Positions 37,643 through 49,100 of a DNA stretch of 64,000 nucleotides are shown piece after piece. Origin of the DNA: Bolinopsis microptera (taxonomy: Eukaryota; Ctenophora; Tentaculata; Lobata; Bolinopsidae); assembly GCF_026151205.1 (NCBI RefSeq), contig NC_087073.1, forward strand, positions 21,294,837 to 21,358,836, read 5' to 3'. A program made the position numbers and the translations under genes. Each line of letters starts with the position of its first letter. Positions within the stretch are counted from its first letter, which is position 1. Under the pieces are notes generated by a model. That model saw nothing but the letters and a program-made list of their open reading frames with translations, was not told where the DNA came from and did not search any database.

Positions 37643-38335
37643 AATAAGCGCCAAGCGCGAGCACAGAACTTTTTTTCTCCGATTTTGATAAATTTGGTAC
37701 CCAAATTTGTCTAAAAATGTGAATATAATAAATCCACCGTGTAGCAATTTTCGCTAAAAATGCTACACGGCGCTTGTTCGCCGCGCGTGCTTTTTAAGAG
37801 GTTTTTCGCGCTAATTTTTAGTTTTTGGGCTATAATGTATAAGTATAACTTTCACATTTTCAGTTATTATCACATAATTATTATGGCATCGTAATCAGCT
37901 CATCGAGACGAAACTTTTAGTACTAATATTTTAAGATTTAAAAGAAAATTATTTTCAAAATTTTTCAATCTGAACACAAGGTAAGGGTCCCTCCCCCCTT
38001 GTGTGAAATTTTGAACAAATTTTTGAAAAATTTGGTGCTTCAAATATTATAATTTTGGTACCAAAAGTTGCGTCTGACTAAGCTCATTACGATACTGTAA
38101 TAATTATTTCAAAATATTCAATATTTTAGGAGTTATAGCCATAGGCATTTCAAGCAATAAATTGCCCATTTTTCGTCCTTTGTATATTCTTGTAATGCAC
38201 AGGAGGCCCACATATAGCTCGACGTTATTTTGCTACACGGTGAATTTGCATTATTCACACTTAGAGGCAACTTTTGGTACCAAATTTATCAAAATCAGAG
38301 ACAAAAAATTCTGTGCCAACTCATGGCGCTTATTA
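37643..38335. mobile_element. Foldback element of about 0.69 kb
   Basis: The left end TAATAAGCGCCA (37643) is matched by the inverted TGGCGCTTATTA (38324-38335). The arms share, in mirrored order, GATTTTGATAAATTTGGTAC, GTGTGAATA-type sequence, CACCGTGTAGCAA and, nearer the centre, ACGAAACTTTT/AAAAGTTGCGT and GAACACAAG/CTTGTGTG. The symmetry axis is close to 37990. Arms of roughly 340 bp with substitutions make it an ageing long-inverted-repeat transposon without coding capacity. Confidence 0.75.
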
Positions 38336-38399
38336 CATAGACTACTGATACGTCCTATTATTACTGGACATTGTTAACTAAACTACCACGTTAACAATT

Positions 38400-38640
38400 A
38401 ATAAGTTCAAGCCGACAACGGTCCCCACAACTTGTCCACACTGTCTTATGGAAGAGGAGACAATGAACCGCTTATTGGTCAGTGCCCGAAATGGTCTTAC
38501 CAACGAGGAGGATACTTAAAGTTAATGAATCCTTCTATCTTAGTGTGACAGACATAGTGGACAAGTTCTCACTACGAGTACGAAGGATCATCGGCTTCAT
38601 ACAAGCAACAAAACGATTTACTAAATGCGGAGAAAACAAA
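38400..38640 (+). pseudogene. Possible non-LTR retrotransposon C-terminal remnant
   Basis: One frame reads CPHCLMEEETMN, close to the C-x2-C...T zinc-knuckle tail that follows the RT/RNase H region of many LINE-type elements. A second frame continues with SLRVRRIIGFIQATKRF. The frames are shifted and broken by stops, so it would be a decayed fragment. The evidence is one short motif only. Confidence 0.35.
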
Positions 38641-40574
38641 GTTTAACTTTTTTTCTCGACTAATTAATTTTTACCGGGGTAACCGATCGGGAAAAAATCT
38701 CAATATTCAATGTAATAGTTTTATTTGGTATTATATGAAGGCGGTTTAAGTTACCCAACTCCAGTATGTTTTGATTAAAGTGGGTGTTTACTTTTTGCGT
38801 TCACCTGTCTTGTTATAATGACTTTCGCACATAGAATGAATTTAACAGTTGCCATAATGCCAACAACCAACGTCAAATGTCAATGTGGACGGGAAGATCC
38901 AGGAGACAACAATAAACACATGCAGGACAGAGAACTTGTTATGAAAAATGAAGCAGCGTAACATGAATGATAGAAAGTTGGGCACTGCAAGAGCTGTAAC
39001 TGAGTACAGTGACCGAAATGCGGGAAGCCTGACTGTAGAATTCAACTTGATCGTAGAAATAACTGATCTGAGCATGCATGCTCACCCTATTCTCAAGTAA
39101 AGTGATCAACAAGTTAATGATCGACATTATATGGGCACTGCTACGGGTAAGCAGTTTCCACCACGAGTCACGGTGAGATAAACACCAAATTAAAATCTGA
39201 TTTGATTTGTATCTCTAATCTACCAATCACGTTGCAGGATTCCCGCTTTTACCCAAGATATGAAGGACTTCAAAACTGTCTGTCACTGTCACTTGACTAC
39301 TTAAAACGTGGCATGGAAGTGGTTGCTATGTGGCTAGGCCGGTAATCCTGCTAGTGCTTAAACTTTAATCAGTTTTCTAGGTAAACTAGTGAATCTTACC
39401 GAGTGATTAACCATTGATCTAGCCGCCGCTAACGGTAATGCTATCTAATCAGCGCTTTGCTAGATATATTATAAAAGTAGGGCAAATTGTCTGTTGGACG
39501 CGAGTAGCTCTAGTATATCTAAATACAGAAAGAACATTTGCTGGTAAAACAAACACCTGCAGTGTTATTCATGTGACTGTGAGGGAATTAGGTCAAAGAC
39601 CGACCACCGCTTAAGAGCCGGTTAAGAGCCGTTTAAGAGCCGTTTAAGAACCGCTTAAGAGCCGCTTAAGAACCGTTTAAGAACCGGCTAAGAACCGGCT
39701 AAGAACCGCTTAAGAACCGGTTAAGAACCGGTTAAGAGCCGGTTTAGAGCCGGTCAAGAGCCGGTGAGCGGCCTCACTTTGATTATCATTTGGTCTAAGT
39801 TATTTGATGTATTTTTTGTACCAAGTCATGCGTACTTCAACTGCTGCGAAGAAAATTGATTATCCAAAACTGTCGAGTCTGTGAACCAAAAAATCTCAAC
39901 ATGCAATGTAATGGTCGAATTCAAGTATCACAACGGCCCAATCACAGAAAAAAATAATTTACTTATTGGCTGAGGACAAGCTGCCATGACCAGCTTAATA
40001 TAACCACCATGATACAGATCACAAATATCCGGTTAGAATATAACTATGACTATGAGATTATGCTATAAGGCTGATGAGAGAAATTACTGCTACTCCTTAT
40101 AATGCACTACCAACTCACTGTATAATATGTAGCCTACATTTGCTAATCTGAATTCTGCAACTGATAAATTCTAAATAAATTCAATAAAAGCTTTTTTAGA
40201 TTGCACAATATAAAATGATGAATGATGATATATAATATCTATCTAAGGTATGAAAAAAGGTGCTTATTGGTCAAGAAGAATATGCTCAACAGGGCTCCAA
40301 TGCTCTATCTTACTATTCGGTTATGTTTATGAACATGATAGCCTGAGGTCCCCAGGTAAGTCGGAAGCAGCAGGTGATGATCACAATTCCTTCGGGTCGG
40401 GTCAGGCCCCGTATGTCGAAGTGATCCACTGAGTCGGTCATAAGCAGCAGATGATCCTAATTCCTATCACACGCATCGTATAAACTTAAAGACATATCTC
40501 TGATTGGGATAACATGAGTTTATATGTTTGGGGCTTGATTCTATTTCTACCGAAGCATCGAACAACATGTCTTC
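38641..40574. other. No gene seen; 10-bp GAGCCGCTTA minisatellite at 39609-39765
   Basis: The interval is spacer except for about 16 degenerate copies of a decamer of the form AAGAGCCGGTT/AAGAACCGCTT at 39609-39765. The units differ mainly at two positions (GAG/GAA and CTT/GTT/GCT). Confidence 0.5.
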
Positions 40575-41010
40575 CACAGTCAGCTTCATTCCTGGGTGCA
40601 CTTCTGGTTCAAGAAAATTATCCACGACGGATACCGCTACTGCCTGGATAAAAAGCGCGAGGTCAAGACCTACGAGTACGACGACACAGTTGGTGACGGA
40701 GTTTACAGACTGTATCCTGACGGCTGGAGAATTCCCCTCGCATTCAGCTTACTCCCCGGAAAGACGCAAGCCCTCCTTACCTGGATGAGCTTTTTGCCTT
40801 CGGAGTCAGCCCTGAATCTGTCATAAGTGACTACGAGAGAGTCCTGATTAACGCTGTGGAGACGACCTCGCCCACTACTACCAAGAGAGGATGCTTCTTC
40901 CACCACAAGCAAGCAAGCCCTCTGGAGGAAGCTGCAGCAACACGACCTGGTCTTTCTTTGTTCAGAATTCTCTGTCGCACTTGAGTTCGTGTCGCACTAC
41001 AACATACAAG
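40575..41010 (+). pseudogene. FLYWCH/MULE-type transposase relic
   Basis: The first frame gives a FLYWCH-like stretch (DGYRYCLDKKREVKTYEYDD), then GWRIPLAFSLLPGKTQAL, the strand preceding the second catalytic region of MULE transposases. After a frameshift near 40775 another frame continues with ELFAFGVSPESVISDYERV and GCFFHHKQ. A 4-nt CAAG duplication near 40909 shifts the frame again before LWRKLQQHDL. The order and the HHKQ-LWRK segment match FLYWCH-MULE elements of invertebrates. The zinc-finger cysteines, the N-terminal aspartate region and the 3' part are gone, so it is dead. Confidence 0.75.
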
Positions 41011-41269
41011 TACAGTCCAGGTAGCGTACTGTTATGTAGCACGGCAGTGTCGATCTTGGAGGTTTTCGCACTAGTGACTAGGGAAAGTGTCGCACCACAG
41101 TACGGGAATCATTTCATTTTGCTATGTTTCAGTACTACTGGACCATAACTGCTTGTGAATGGTTAGCTGGGTAAGCTGATAGGAGTACCTATAGTTTCAG
41201 GGATAATGATTTTATCCCCCACATTCCCAAATCATGGAATTTTATTGAACAAATAAATGCAGATCATGA

Positions 41270-41700
41270 TCATGTAGTGGGATTAAAGATTTTCGTAATA
41301 GGCAGTATCCAATCTAATCTGGTTAGTTCACTTAAGGGGGGGGTGGGGGGGTTCACCCTGATTTTTTTTGTGAAACTTGGTTTTGAGATAGCAGTTGACC
41401 AACAAACTAGGACCGGTGACCGAACTTTTGAGGGGGTCCCGGACCCCAACTGCCAAACGGTGCCCGCGGGGCAGCTTGACATACGTTGCATGCCACTTTT
41501 CGCGGGGCAGCCACGCCAATATTTGGTCAAAATTAGGCCCAATTTAGCCAAATACCCTGAACATGCCCAAACCCAAGATTTTAGGTGCTCTACTTGTAGC
41601 TAGTAGTCCCCTGAACTCGTATATGAATTTTCATCAAGATTGGACAAAAATTGACTGAGTTATGAGCCAAAAACCATATGCCCATAATTGCGTAATTATC
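41270..41700. repeat. G-run interspersed repeat
   Basis: A run of GGGGGGGTGGGGGGG is followed by TTCACCCTGATTTTTTTTG, matching the 29250 hairpin, and then by sequence containing CGGACCCCAACTGCC and CAAACCCAAGATTTTAGG. Frames on both strands are open but carry no domain. It is probably a non-autonomous element. Confidence 0.4.
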
Positions 41701-41810
41701 CTTCTACTCTTGGTAGCTTGAACTACACCGCTAGTTCCCGCTTCTAACGTGCTTGCTCATTCGTCACTCCCATGGTCCCCTCCTCCCGAACCGATTGTGA
41801 CGGAGTAATA

Positions 41811-42100
41811 AGGTCACGTGTTAAGGTCACGTGACTTCGCACTGGACTCAAGACAGTCACGTGACTCTGCTCCAGACTAACAAGGTCACGTGTTCAGGTC
41901 CCCAGACAGTGGCTGCTTGCCATCAACCCTGTCAAGCGCCGCCCGCTTGTTTGGAGGTCACGTGATATTAATGGAGCGCTCCTATTGGCTTGCGCGTGGT
42001 CACGTGATATTGATCCTGCACTCTCATTCGCTCCCGTGATGCATGTCAGCGCGCATAGCCCATAAATACCCAGACACAGACTTATAAGTCAGTCTTCATA
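41811..42100 (+). promoter_or_regulatory. Promoter with six CACGTG E-boxes, CCAAT, TATA and Inr
   Basis: CACGTG occurs at 41815, 41828, 41858, 41887, 41959 and 42001, mostly as GGTCACGTGA or GTCACGTGAC, the palindromic site preferred by MYC/USF/MITF-TFE type bHLH-zip factors. An inverted CCAAT (ATTGG) lies at 41984. CATAAATA at 42061-42068 sits 30 bp before TCAGTC, an initiator with its A at 42091. The spacing is that of a focused TATA-Inr promoter reading to the right. A likely untranslated first exon runs to GTGAAG|GTTATT near 42150, and the next plus-strand coding exon is gene B at 46129. Confidence 0.65.
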
Positions 42101-42150
42101 GTATGTTCTGATATTGATACCCGTGTGATCCCGTCTAGTCGTGAAGGTTA

Positions 42151-43773
42151 TTTCTTTTGACCTCGTATCCTGCCCCTTTCTCCCACTTTGTTAAACCATA
42201 ACAATTTTAATAAGGATCGAGCGATTAAGGAATTTCTTCCATTTCAATATCATCTGGTATTTTGTCTCGATGCCCATGGCTATTTCTACAGAAATCGTAA
42301 CTTCCTGTTTCCTAAACAAATGGCGGCATGACATTTCATCTGTTTCGATGTTGTTTTGTTTAAGATCGGAATCACGCGGTTAATCGTTTATTAGTTAACC
42401 TCTTTATCTTGATTATTAACAGTTACCGGAGTTTGGAATGCACATTTCTGCGGTTTGGTTCTGAAGGATAGTAGAAATATATTTATTTATAATTCACCAA
42501 GTTCTTATCAGGGTCCATTACCGTGCTGTTTTGATAGCAGAGTCGTGAGAATTGAGCACTAGCAGTTATTAAGTTGAACATATCGATCTACACAAAACTG
42601 TTGAACACAGCTAACCATTTGTCTTGTCTGGAATTGCATGACACGTACAATCTGCAGCTTGTTTAACTTTAAAGTATTGGTACGATACCTCTTACCGGTC
42701 CTTATTTGGACAGCCCTTGTTTAAGAAATTTGCCAGATACCGTTCATAATTAAGGCCACTATTAATTCTGCTACTCACAATTTGGGCCGTTTATTATTTC
42801 CAATCTTTAGTTGACTCAGGTCTATCATATCTGATATTCTCAAAATTGTTTTTTAGCCAAAACATGGCTCTTTCATTGTTTATGTCAGACTTGAAATTCT
42901 TGAAACATTTGGGAAAATTATAACTGCAGAGCGAACCTTTTTTAAGAGCCTTTTCATCAGGGCTCCATACTTTGGGTTGCTTAAAGTTAAACTAGTGCCG
43001 ATAGTGTATGTGAAATTCATAATCATGTCGTGCGACACCTTTAAAAATGTTTTGTTCTAATTACATTCATTTTATAGATTTAAATTCACATCAAATACAA
43101 CAGCAACTATAAACATTTACGGTGCTATAGTTCCAGGCTAAGCCGAAGATTCAAAATGTGGGCCAACATCGAGTAAATATTCATGCGTAAATAATAAAGA
43201 TTTGGTTTCAACCGGGTTTATATATATATTACGGGTCACGCGGTTAGCCTCCTATAATGTTGATTAACGGACCCGCTTTAGCAAAGTTGTTAAAGTGATT
43301 GTTTGTGCTAATATAAATCTTCACTACTCCCGTAAAGAGCCTACTATGATGATTACAATGATGATTACTCATGTAGATACTGCTATCAAGCACCTTGCTT
43401 TAGGTTTGGTTACCGCTTCTTGCATTGTAGACTAAGATCACATTACTGTACTCTTGATTATTATCATATTCCGAAAATTACACAATAATCTTTATAAGTA
43501 GTGTCTATAAATAATATCCGTTTGAAAAAACGATTCGAAACAACGAGCTCTTAGAGGATTTTTGAAGTTTTTGAGTTCCATTCGCAATTCTGCGTCCAAC
43601 TGACTAACTTTTCTAAATTTTTCCACGTTTCCACTTTTAAAACATTCTTTGTATGTCGAATAATATTGGCTAGTAGGGGTAGTTCACATATTATAGGTCA
43701 ATTTTTGGCCAATTTTTAGCACATGTGCTGTTTATGGAGAAATCATACAGTTTTTTAAATGTAGCACAATATA
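42151..43773. other. No coding exon seen; probable 5' intron of gene B
   Basis: If the promoter at 41.8-42.1 kb drives gene B, this is part of its first intron. I see no domain, array or transposase here. Confidence 0.35.
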
Positions 43774-44746
43774 TACGGGTGTCCAAATTTTGAAAGGCCC
43801 TTAAAATCTAACAAATAGGTAAAACAGTTCGATTTTTGTTTTAAATTATAGATAAATTATTACATTTCAAAATATATATCAAAATTAACCCAAATATTTC
43901 ATCAACTTTCCGAACCAAGCCCCCTTCCGGCATAACAGGTTTGGAACCCTCAAATCATATTTCTATTGCACGTTTTACCATGTCAAGTTTTAACTTTTTA
44001 GCATCCCTTCTAATGCTGTTTTCGGCTGTTCTACTTTTTTTGGGACTTGATCTGAATAAACACGATCCAAAGATAACCCCTAAAAAGAAATCAGCCGGAT
44101 TCAGGTCAGGGCTGTAGAAGGCCAGCTGAAGTCTGCTTTTCCTGACATCAGTATTTTTCCAAAATGCTCCCTCAGCCAACCCAAACTTTTTTGAGAGTAG
44201 TGAGGAGGGGTCTGTCTTATTGGAAAATACAGGAATTTTATGTTTTTTTTCTTTTGAGGACTCAGATTACTTTCCCACGATATCATTTGACGTCCTCTTC
44301 GTGGGATCCGAAGACACCATGGTTCCTGAGACCCATCCAAACAGTCACCTTTTCCCTGGTCTTTGGAGTTTGGACCTTCCACAGTCTCAAATTTCTTCAC
44401 CTGTCGTTGAATAGTCTTGGGATGAATTTTCCTGCCTGATTTTCGGTATTTCTTCGAAAGTGCACTCCTAGCAGCCGTCCAACTGCTTCCGTTGACACAG
44501 AGAAGCTTGACGATGCCTACTCTCTTCACGATTGATAGGGCAAATTTTGAAATTTTCTTCGAAAAATTTCAAAAGATTGCAAAATTATGAAAAAATGGCT
44601 TTTGACACAATTTTGCAATAAATAACTAAAATGTAAGACCTAACAAGCATTCCCAAACCGATTTCATTTAATTTGCTTAATTTCCTTCATAAAATAGAAA
44701 AATTATAATTTCAAATTTGGACACGAGTCTTGAAACACCCTGTATA
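43774..44746 (-). mobile_element. Tc1/mariner-superfamily element, inactive
   Basis: The right end, read inward on minus, begins CAGGGTGTTTCAAGACTCG after TATA, and the left end reads CGGGTGTCCAAATTTTGAAA after TATA; the left end appears to lack an internal piece. Between them lies a broken transposase (43955-44529). The rightward 3.06-kb duplication begins inside this element at about 43948. Confidence 0.7.
43955..44529 (-). pseudogene. Mariner-type transposase pseudogene, copy 1
   Basis: The minus-strand frame from 44529 begins MKRVGIVKLLCVNGSSWTAA, followed by RKIHPKTIQRQVKKF, a helix-turn-helix DNA-binding region. It jumps to QTPPHYSQKSLGWLREHFG, where an intact enzyme would have its second catalytic aspartate region; much of the core between is missing. 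A frameshift near 44110 passes to the frame reading YSPDLNPADFF, the final catalytic-motif region, and on to KKLKLDMVKRAIEI. Deletion and frameshift make it non-functional. Confidence 0.82.
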
Positions 44747-44823
44747 TACTCACAATAGCGTGAGTAGCTTTAGTGCCTCAAACGTGATCTTAAACTTTCA
44801 ATTTCGGTCGAAACACGTTAGCT

Positions 44824-44887
44824 TAGGGGTCATTCACATATTGCGTAATCAGCCGAGGGGGGGTTTCCAAATGCTTACGGTTGATTA

Positions 44888-44921
<34 letters not shown>

Positions 44922-45330
44922 TCGGTCGTTGATTATGTAATCAAAATTTTCTTTTTTACCCTCTAGAATAATAACAATTTGATAATATTTTAATTAAAAT
45001 TCCAATTAATTTCACTCTGATAGTGATAAAATTTAGAAATTGATCGAATATCCGGCTATATAATAGTAAGTAGTTTAGAAGGTGCTTGGCCGGATATCAT
45101 AACAATTATTTCGGCTCATCATGATATCATGATCAGGGTAGCATGAAACGTAGAGAAGTGTTTTCTAGGAAAAAGGGGGGGGGGGGGGGCGGGGGTCAGG
45201 CCATGACTACGTAATATTGCTGTCAGGAGCGGGGGGGGGGGGTTGGGTCTTGATTACGGTTGATTACGGAAGGGGGAGGGGGGTAAAAATTGCTAAAATA
45301 TTGATTACGTAATATGTGAACGACCCCTTA
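44824..45330. mobile_element. MITE with inverted ends and G-runs, copy 1
   Basis: The left end reads TTAGGGGTCATTCACATATT and the right end ATATGTGAACGACCCCTTA. Inside are a G run of about 30, an ATATCCGG-type repeat, a CGGCTCATCATGATATCATG segment and another G run. Internal GGTTGATTACGG motifs repeat the subterminal sequence. No coding capacity. Confidence 0.8.
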
Positions 45331-46128
45331 CACAAAATAAAGCAAGTTATAGAACTGTTTCATTGGATGTGCTACACCGGAGATATATACTTGTTAAGGC
45401 CACCGAATGGAACTCAAACATTCTATGAACGCTCGTGTTTCGGTAAATCGATTTCTTCAGTCGAACTATATTATTATTGTTACTGTAATATTAATAATAT
45501 AATCTATTATATGTGGGCCCGAAATGGGCCCGAGTCAATTTTCTGTCAAATGGGACGATTAAACTTAAAGCCAAATCCTAGATCCCTTGTTTGCAGGTGA
45601 ACTTTAGAAAATGTAGACTTAAAACACCAGGTCACAACAGTTTGACTTTGTCGTTCATGAAAACCATATCAGCACTACAATCTTATTAAATCTAGATGTA
45701 TTAATGTCATATTGGCATTAAATTGGCATTGAAAGCGTTCGTTGCAATCTAAGATCTTGCTCACACTAGTCACTGCAACACTGGCGGCAAAAATAAAGTA
45801 ATATGATGAGTATGAGTATATTAACTACTAGGTGTCTGGTGTAGTGGGCGATAAGACGAATATTAGTGTTACGAATATTATAGTTCTGATTAAAGTTCTT
45901 ATTAAAGTTTTTATTACTATTAGTTAGGTAACGTATTTAGTATTATTGGCAGTAATCTTACGGCTATGGATCATTTTGGGGCACAGAGATCACTCCAGAC
46001 ACATCAATCAAATGATTAAGTGAGGGGGTCAAGTTAAGGCACCCATTGTCGACAATTAACCAAAATAGCAATGATTAATTTAGATGATGAAGGTTCTCAA
46101 TTAAACAAAATAGCAATGATTAATTTAG

Positions 46129-49100
46129 ATGATGAAGGTTCTCGCCGATAATGACAATAAAACTACTCCTTGTTACCGACTGTCCCACCTCACTCCTGAG
46201 CCAAAGGTTAGTACTTCCACAACTTCTTTAATTAGTGGTCTTAAAACATCTCTCGATATAAAATCACTGCCCCCCTCCTAATTACAGCCCCCCCCCCCCC
46301 CCCTCTCAATTACATATGGCGTTTAATTAGATGAGCCAGAACCTTGCAATTGTCAGAGTCCTCCCGGAATTGAAATAATCCTTTTACTTTCAGTTAGAAG
46401 ATCAGAAACCTATCGACGAGCTGACAGATTGGGTATGTACCCATTTCACTCTTAGTTGTTATAATTTACACCTCGCAACAGCTGTGGGATGGTGAAAAAT
46501 GGCGAAATTTTACAATTTGGAAACTCGATTCAGCATAAAAATCATTCACCATTTTGCACAATTTTTCACCATTTGAATGTTTTGCTTTCGAAATATCAAA
46601 TTAAAATATTAAATGTGTAATCTGGTACTATACGACGATACTAAGAGCTCCGTTTCGATGTACCTTACTCACCATGATCAGTGATCACTAAAAGTTACTA
46701 CTTTTGATCTTCCTTACTCGCCATGATCACCAAATGTTACCATTTTTGGTGTACCTTACTCTTCATGTTCACTAAAAGTTACCAGTTTTGATATACCTTT
46801 CTTACCATGTTCACCAAAAGTTACCATTTTTGATGTACCTTACTCGCCATTTTCACCAAAAGTTACCATTTTTGGTGTACCTTACTCTTCATGTTCACTA
46901 AAATTTACCAGTTTCAATGTACCTTTCTCACCATGTTCACTAGTTTTGACGAAAAATGGTGATGGATAGTTTTGGTGAATCAAGTTTCCCGATTGTAAAA
47001 CCTAGACTCAAATCATATTTCTATTGCACGTTTTACCATGTCAAGTTTTAACTTTTTAGCATCCCTTCTAATGCTGTTTTCGGCTGTTCTACTTTTTTTG
47101 GGACTTGATCTGAATAAACACGATCCAAAGATAACCCCTAAAAAGAAATCAGCCGGATTCAGGTCAGGGCTGTAGAAGGCCAGCTGAAGTCTGCTTTTCC
47201 TGACATCAGTATTTTTCCAAAATGCTCCCTCAGCCAACCCAAACTTTTTTGAGAGTAGTGAGGAGGGGTCTGTCTTATTGGAAAATACAGGAATTTTATG
47301 TTTTTTTTCTTTTGAGGACTCAGATTACTTTCCCACGATATCATTTGACGTCCTTATCGTGGGATCCGAAGACACCATGGTTCCTGAGACCCATCCAAAC
47401 AGTCACCTTTTCCCTGGTCTTTGGAGTTTGGACCTTCCACAGTCTCAAATTTCTTCACCTGTCGTTGAATAGTCTTGGGATGAATTTTCCTGCCTGATTT
47501 TCGGTATTTCTTCGAAAGTGCACTCCTAGCAGCCGTCCAACTGCTTCCGTTGACACAGAGAAGCTTGACGATGCCTACTCTCTTCACGATTGATAGGGCA
47601 AATTTTGAAATTTTCTTCGAAAAATTTCAAAAGATTGCAAAATTATGAAAAAATGGCTTTTGACACAATTTTGCAATAAATAACTAAAATGTAAGACCTA
47701 ACAAGCATTCCCAAACCGATTTCATTTAATTTGCTTAATTTCCTTCATAAAATAGAAAAATTATAATTTCAAATTTGGACACGAGTCTTGAAACACCCTG
47801 TATATACTCACAATAGCGTGAGTAGCTTTAGTGCCTCAAACGTGATCTTAAACTTTCAATTTCGGTCGAAACACGTTAGCTTAGGGGTCATTCACATATT
47901 GCGTAATCAGCCGAGGGGGGGTTTCCAAATGCTTATGGTTGATTACGGGGGGGGGGGGGGGGGTTTCGGTCGTTGATTATGTAATCAAAATTTTCTTTTT
48001 TACCCTCTAGAATAATAACAATTTGATAATATTTTAATTAAAATTCCAATTAATTTCACTCTGATAGTGATAAAATTTAGAAATTGATCGAATATCCGGC
48101 TATATAATAGTAAGTAGTTTAGAAGGTGCTTGGCCGGATATCATAACAATTATTTCGGCTCATCATGATATCATGATCAGGGTAGCATGAAACGTAGAGA
48201 AGTGTTTTCTAGGAAAAAGGGGGGGGGGGGGGGGGGGGCGGGGGTCAGGCCATGACTACGTAATATTGCTGTCAGGAGCGGGGGGGGGGGGTTGGGTCTT
48301 GATTACGGTTGATTACGGAAGGGGGAGGGGGGTAAAAATTGCTAAAATATTGATTACGTAATATGTGAACGACCCCTTACACAAAATAAAGCAAGTTATA
48401 GAACTGTTTCATTGGATGTGCTACACCGGAGATAAATATACTTGTTAAGGCCACCGAATGGAACTCAAACATTCTATGAACGCTCGTGTTTCGGTAAATC
48501 GATTTCTTCAGTCGAACTATATTATTATTGTTACTGTAATATTAATAATATAATCTATTATATGTGGGCCCGAAATGGGCCCGAGTCAATTTTCTGTCAA
48601 ATGGGACGATTAAACTTAAAGCCAGATTCTAGATCCCTTGTTTGCAGTTGAACTTTAGAAAATGTAGACTTAAAACACCAGGTCACAACAGTTTGACTTT
48701 GCCGTTCATGAAAACCATATCAGTACTACAATCTTATTAAATCTAGATGTATTAATGTCATATTGGCATTAAATTGGCATTGAAAGCGTTCGTTGCAATC
48801 TAAGATCTTGCTCACACTAGTCACTGCAACACTGGCGGCAAAAATAAAGTAATATGATGAGTATGAGTATATTAACTACTAGGTGTCTGGTGTAGTGGGC
48901 GATAAGACGAATATTAGTGTTACGAATATTATAGTTCTGATTAAAGTTCTTATTAAAGTTTTTATTACTATTAGTTAGGTAACGTATTTAGTATTATTGG
49001 CAGTAATCTTACGGCTATGGATCATTTTGGGGCACAGAGATCACTCCAGACACATCAATCAAATGATTAAGTGAGGGGGTCAAGTTAAGGCACCCATTGT

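Larger units (their letters stand above)
43948..47005. repeat. 3.06-kb tandem segmental duplication, copy 1
   Basis: From about 43948 the sequence repeats with an offset of 3058 bp from about 47006. The unit contains most of a mariner pseudogene, a MITE, an unassigned 0.7-kb segment, the first two coding exons of gene B and a short satellite. Substitutions are rare and most length differences are in G/C runs and satellite number, so the duplication is young. Confidence 0.93.

Noticed and set aside
45316-45600. 94-codon frame after the MITE, also present in duplication copy 2
   Set aside because: Copy 2 changes the start and several residues without constraint, and no domain is visible.
46151-46206. 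Signal-peptide-like frame MTIKLLLVTDCPTSLLSQ in gene B exon 1
   Set aside because: It leaves the exon in phase 2 and hits a stop in the next exon. The MMKVLADND frame stays open.
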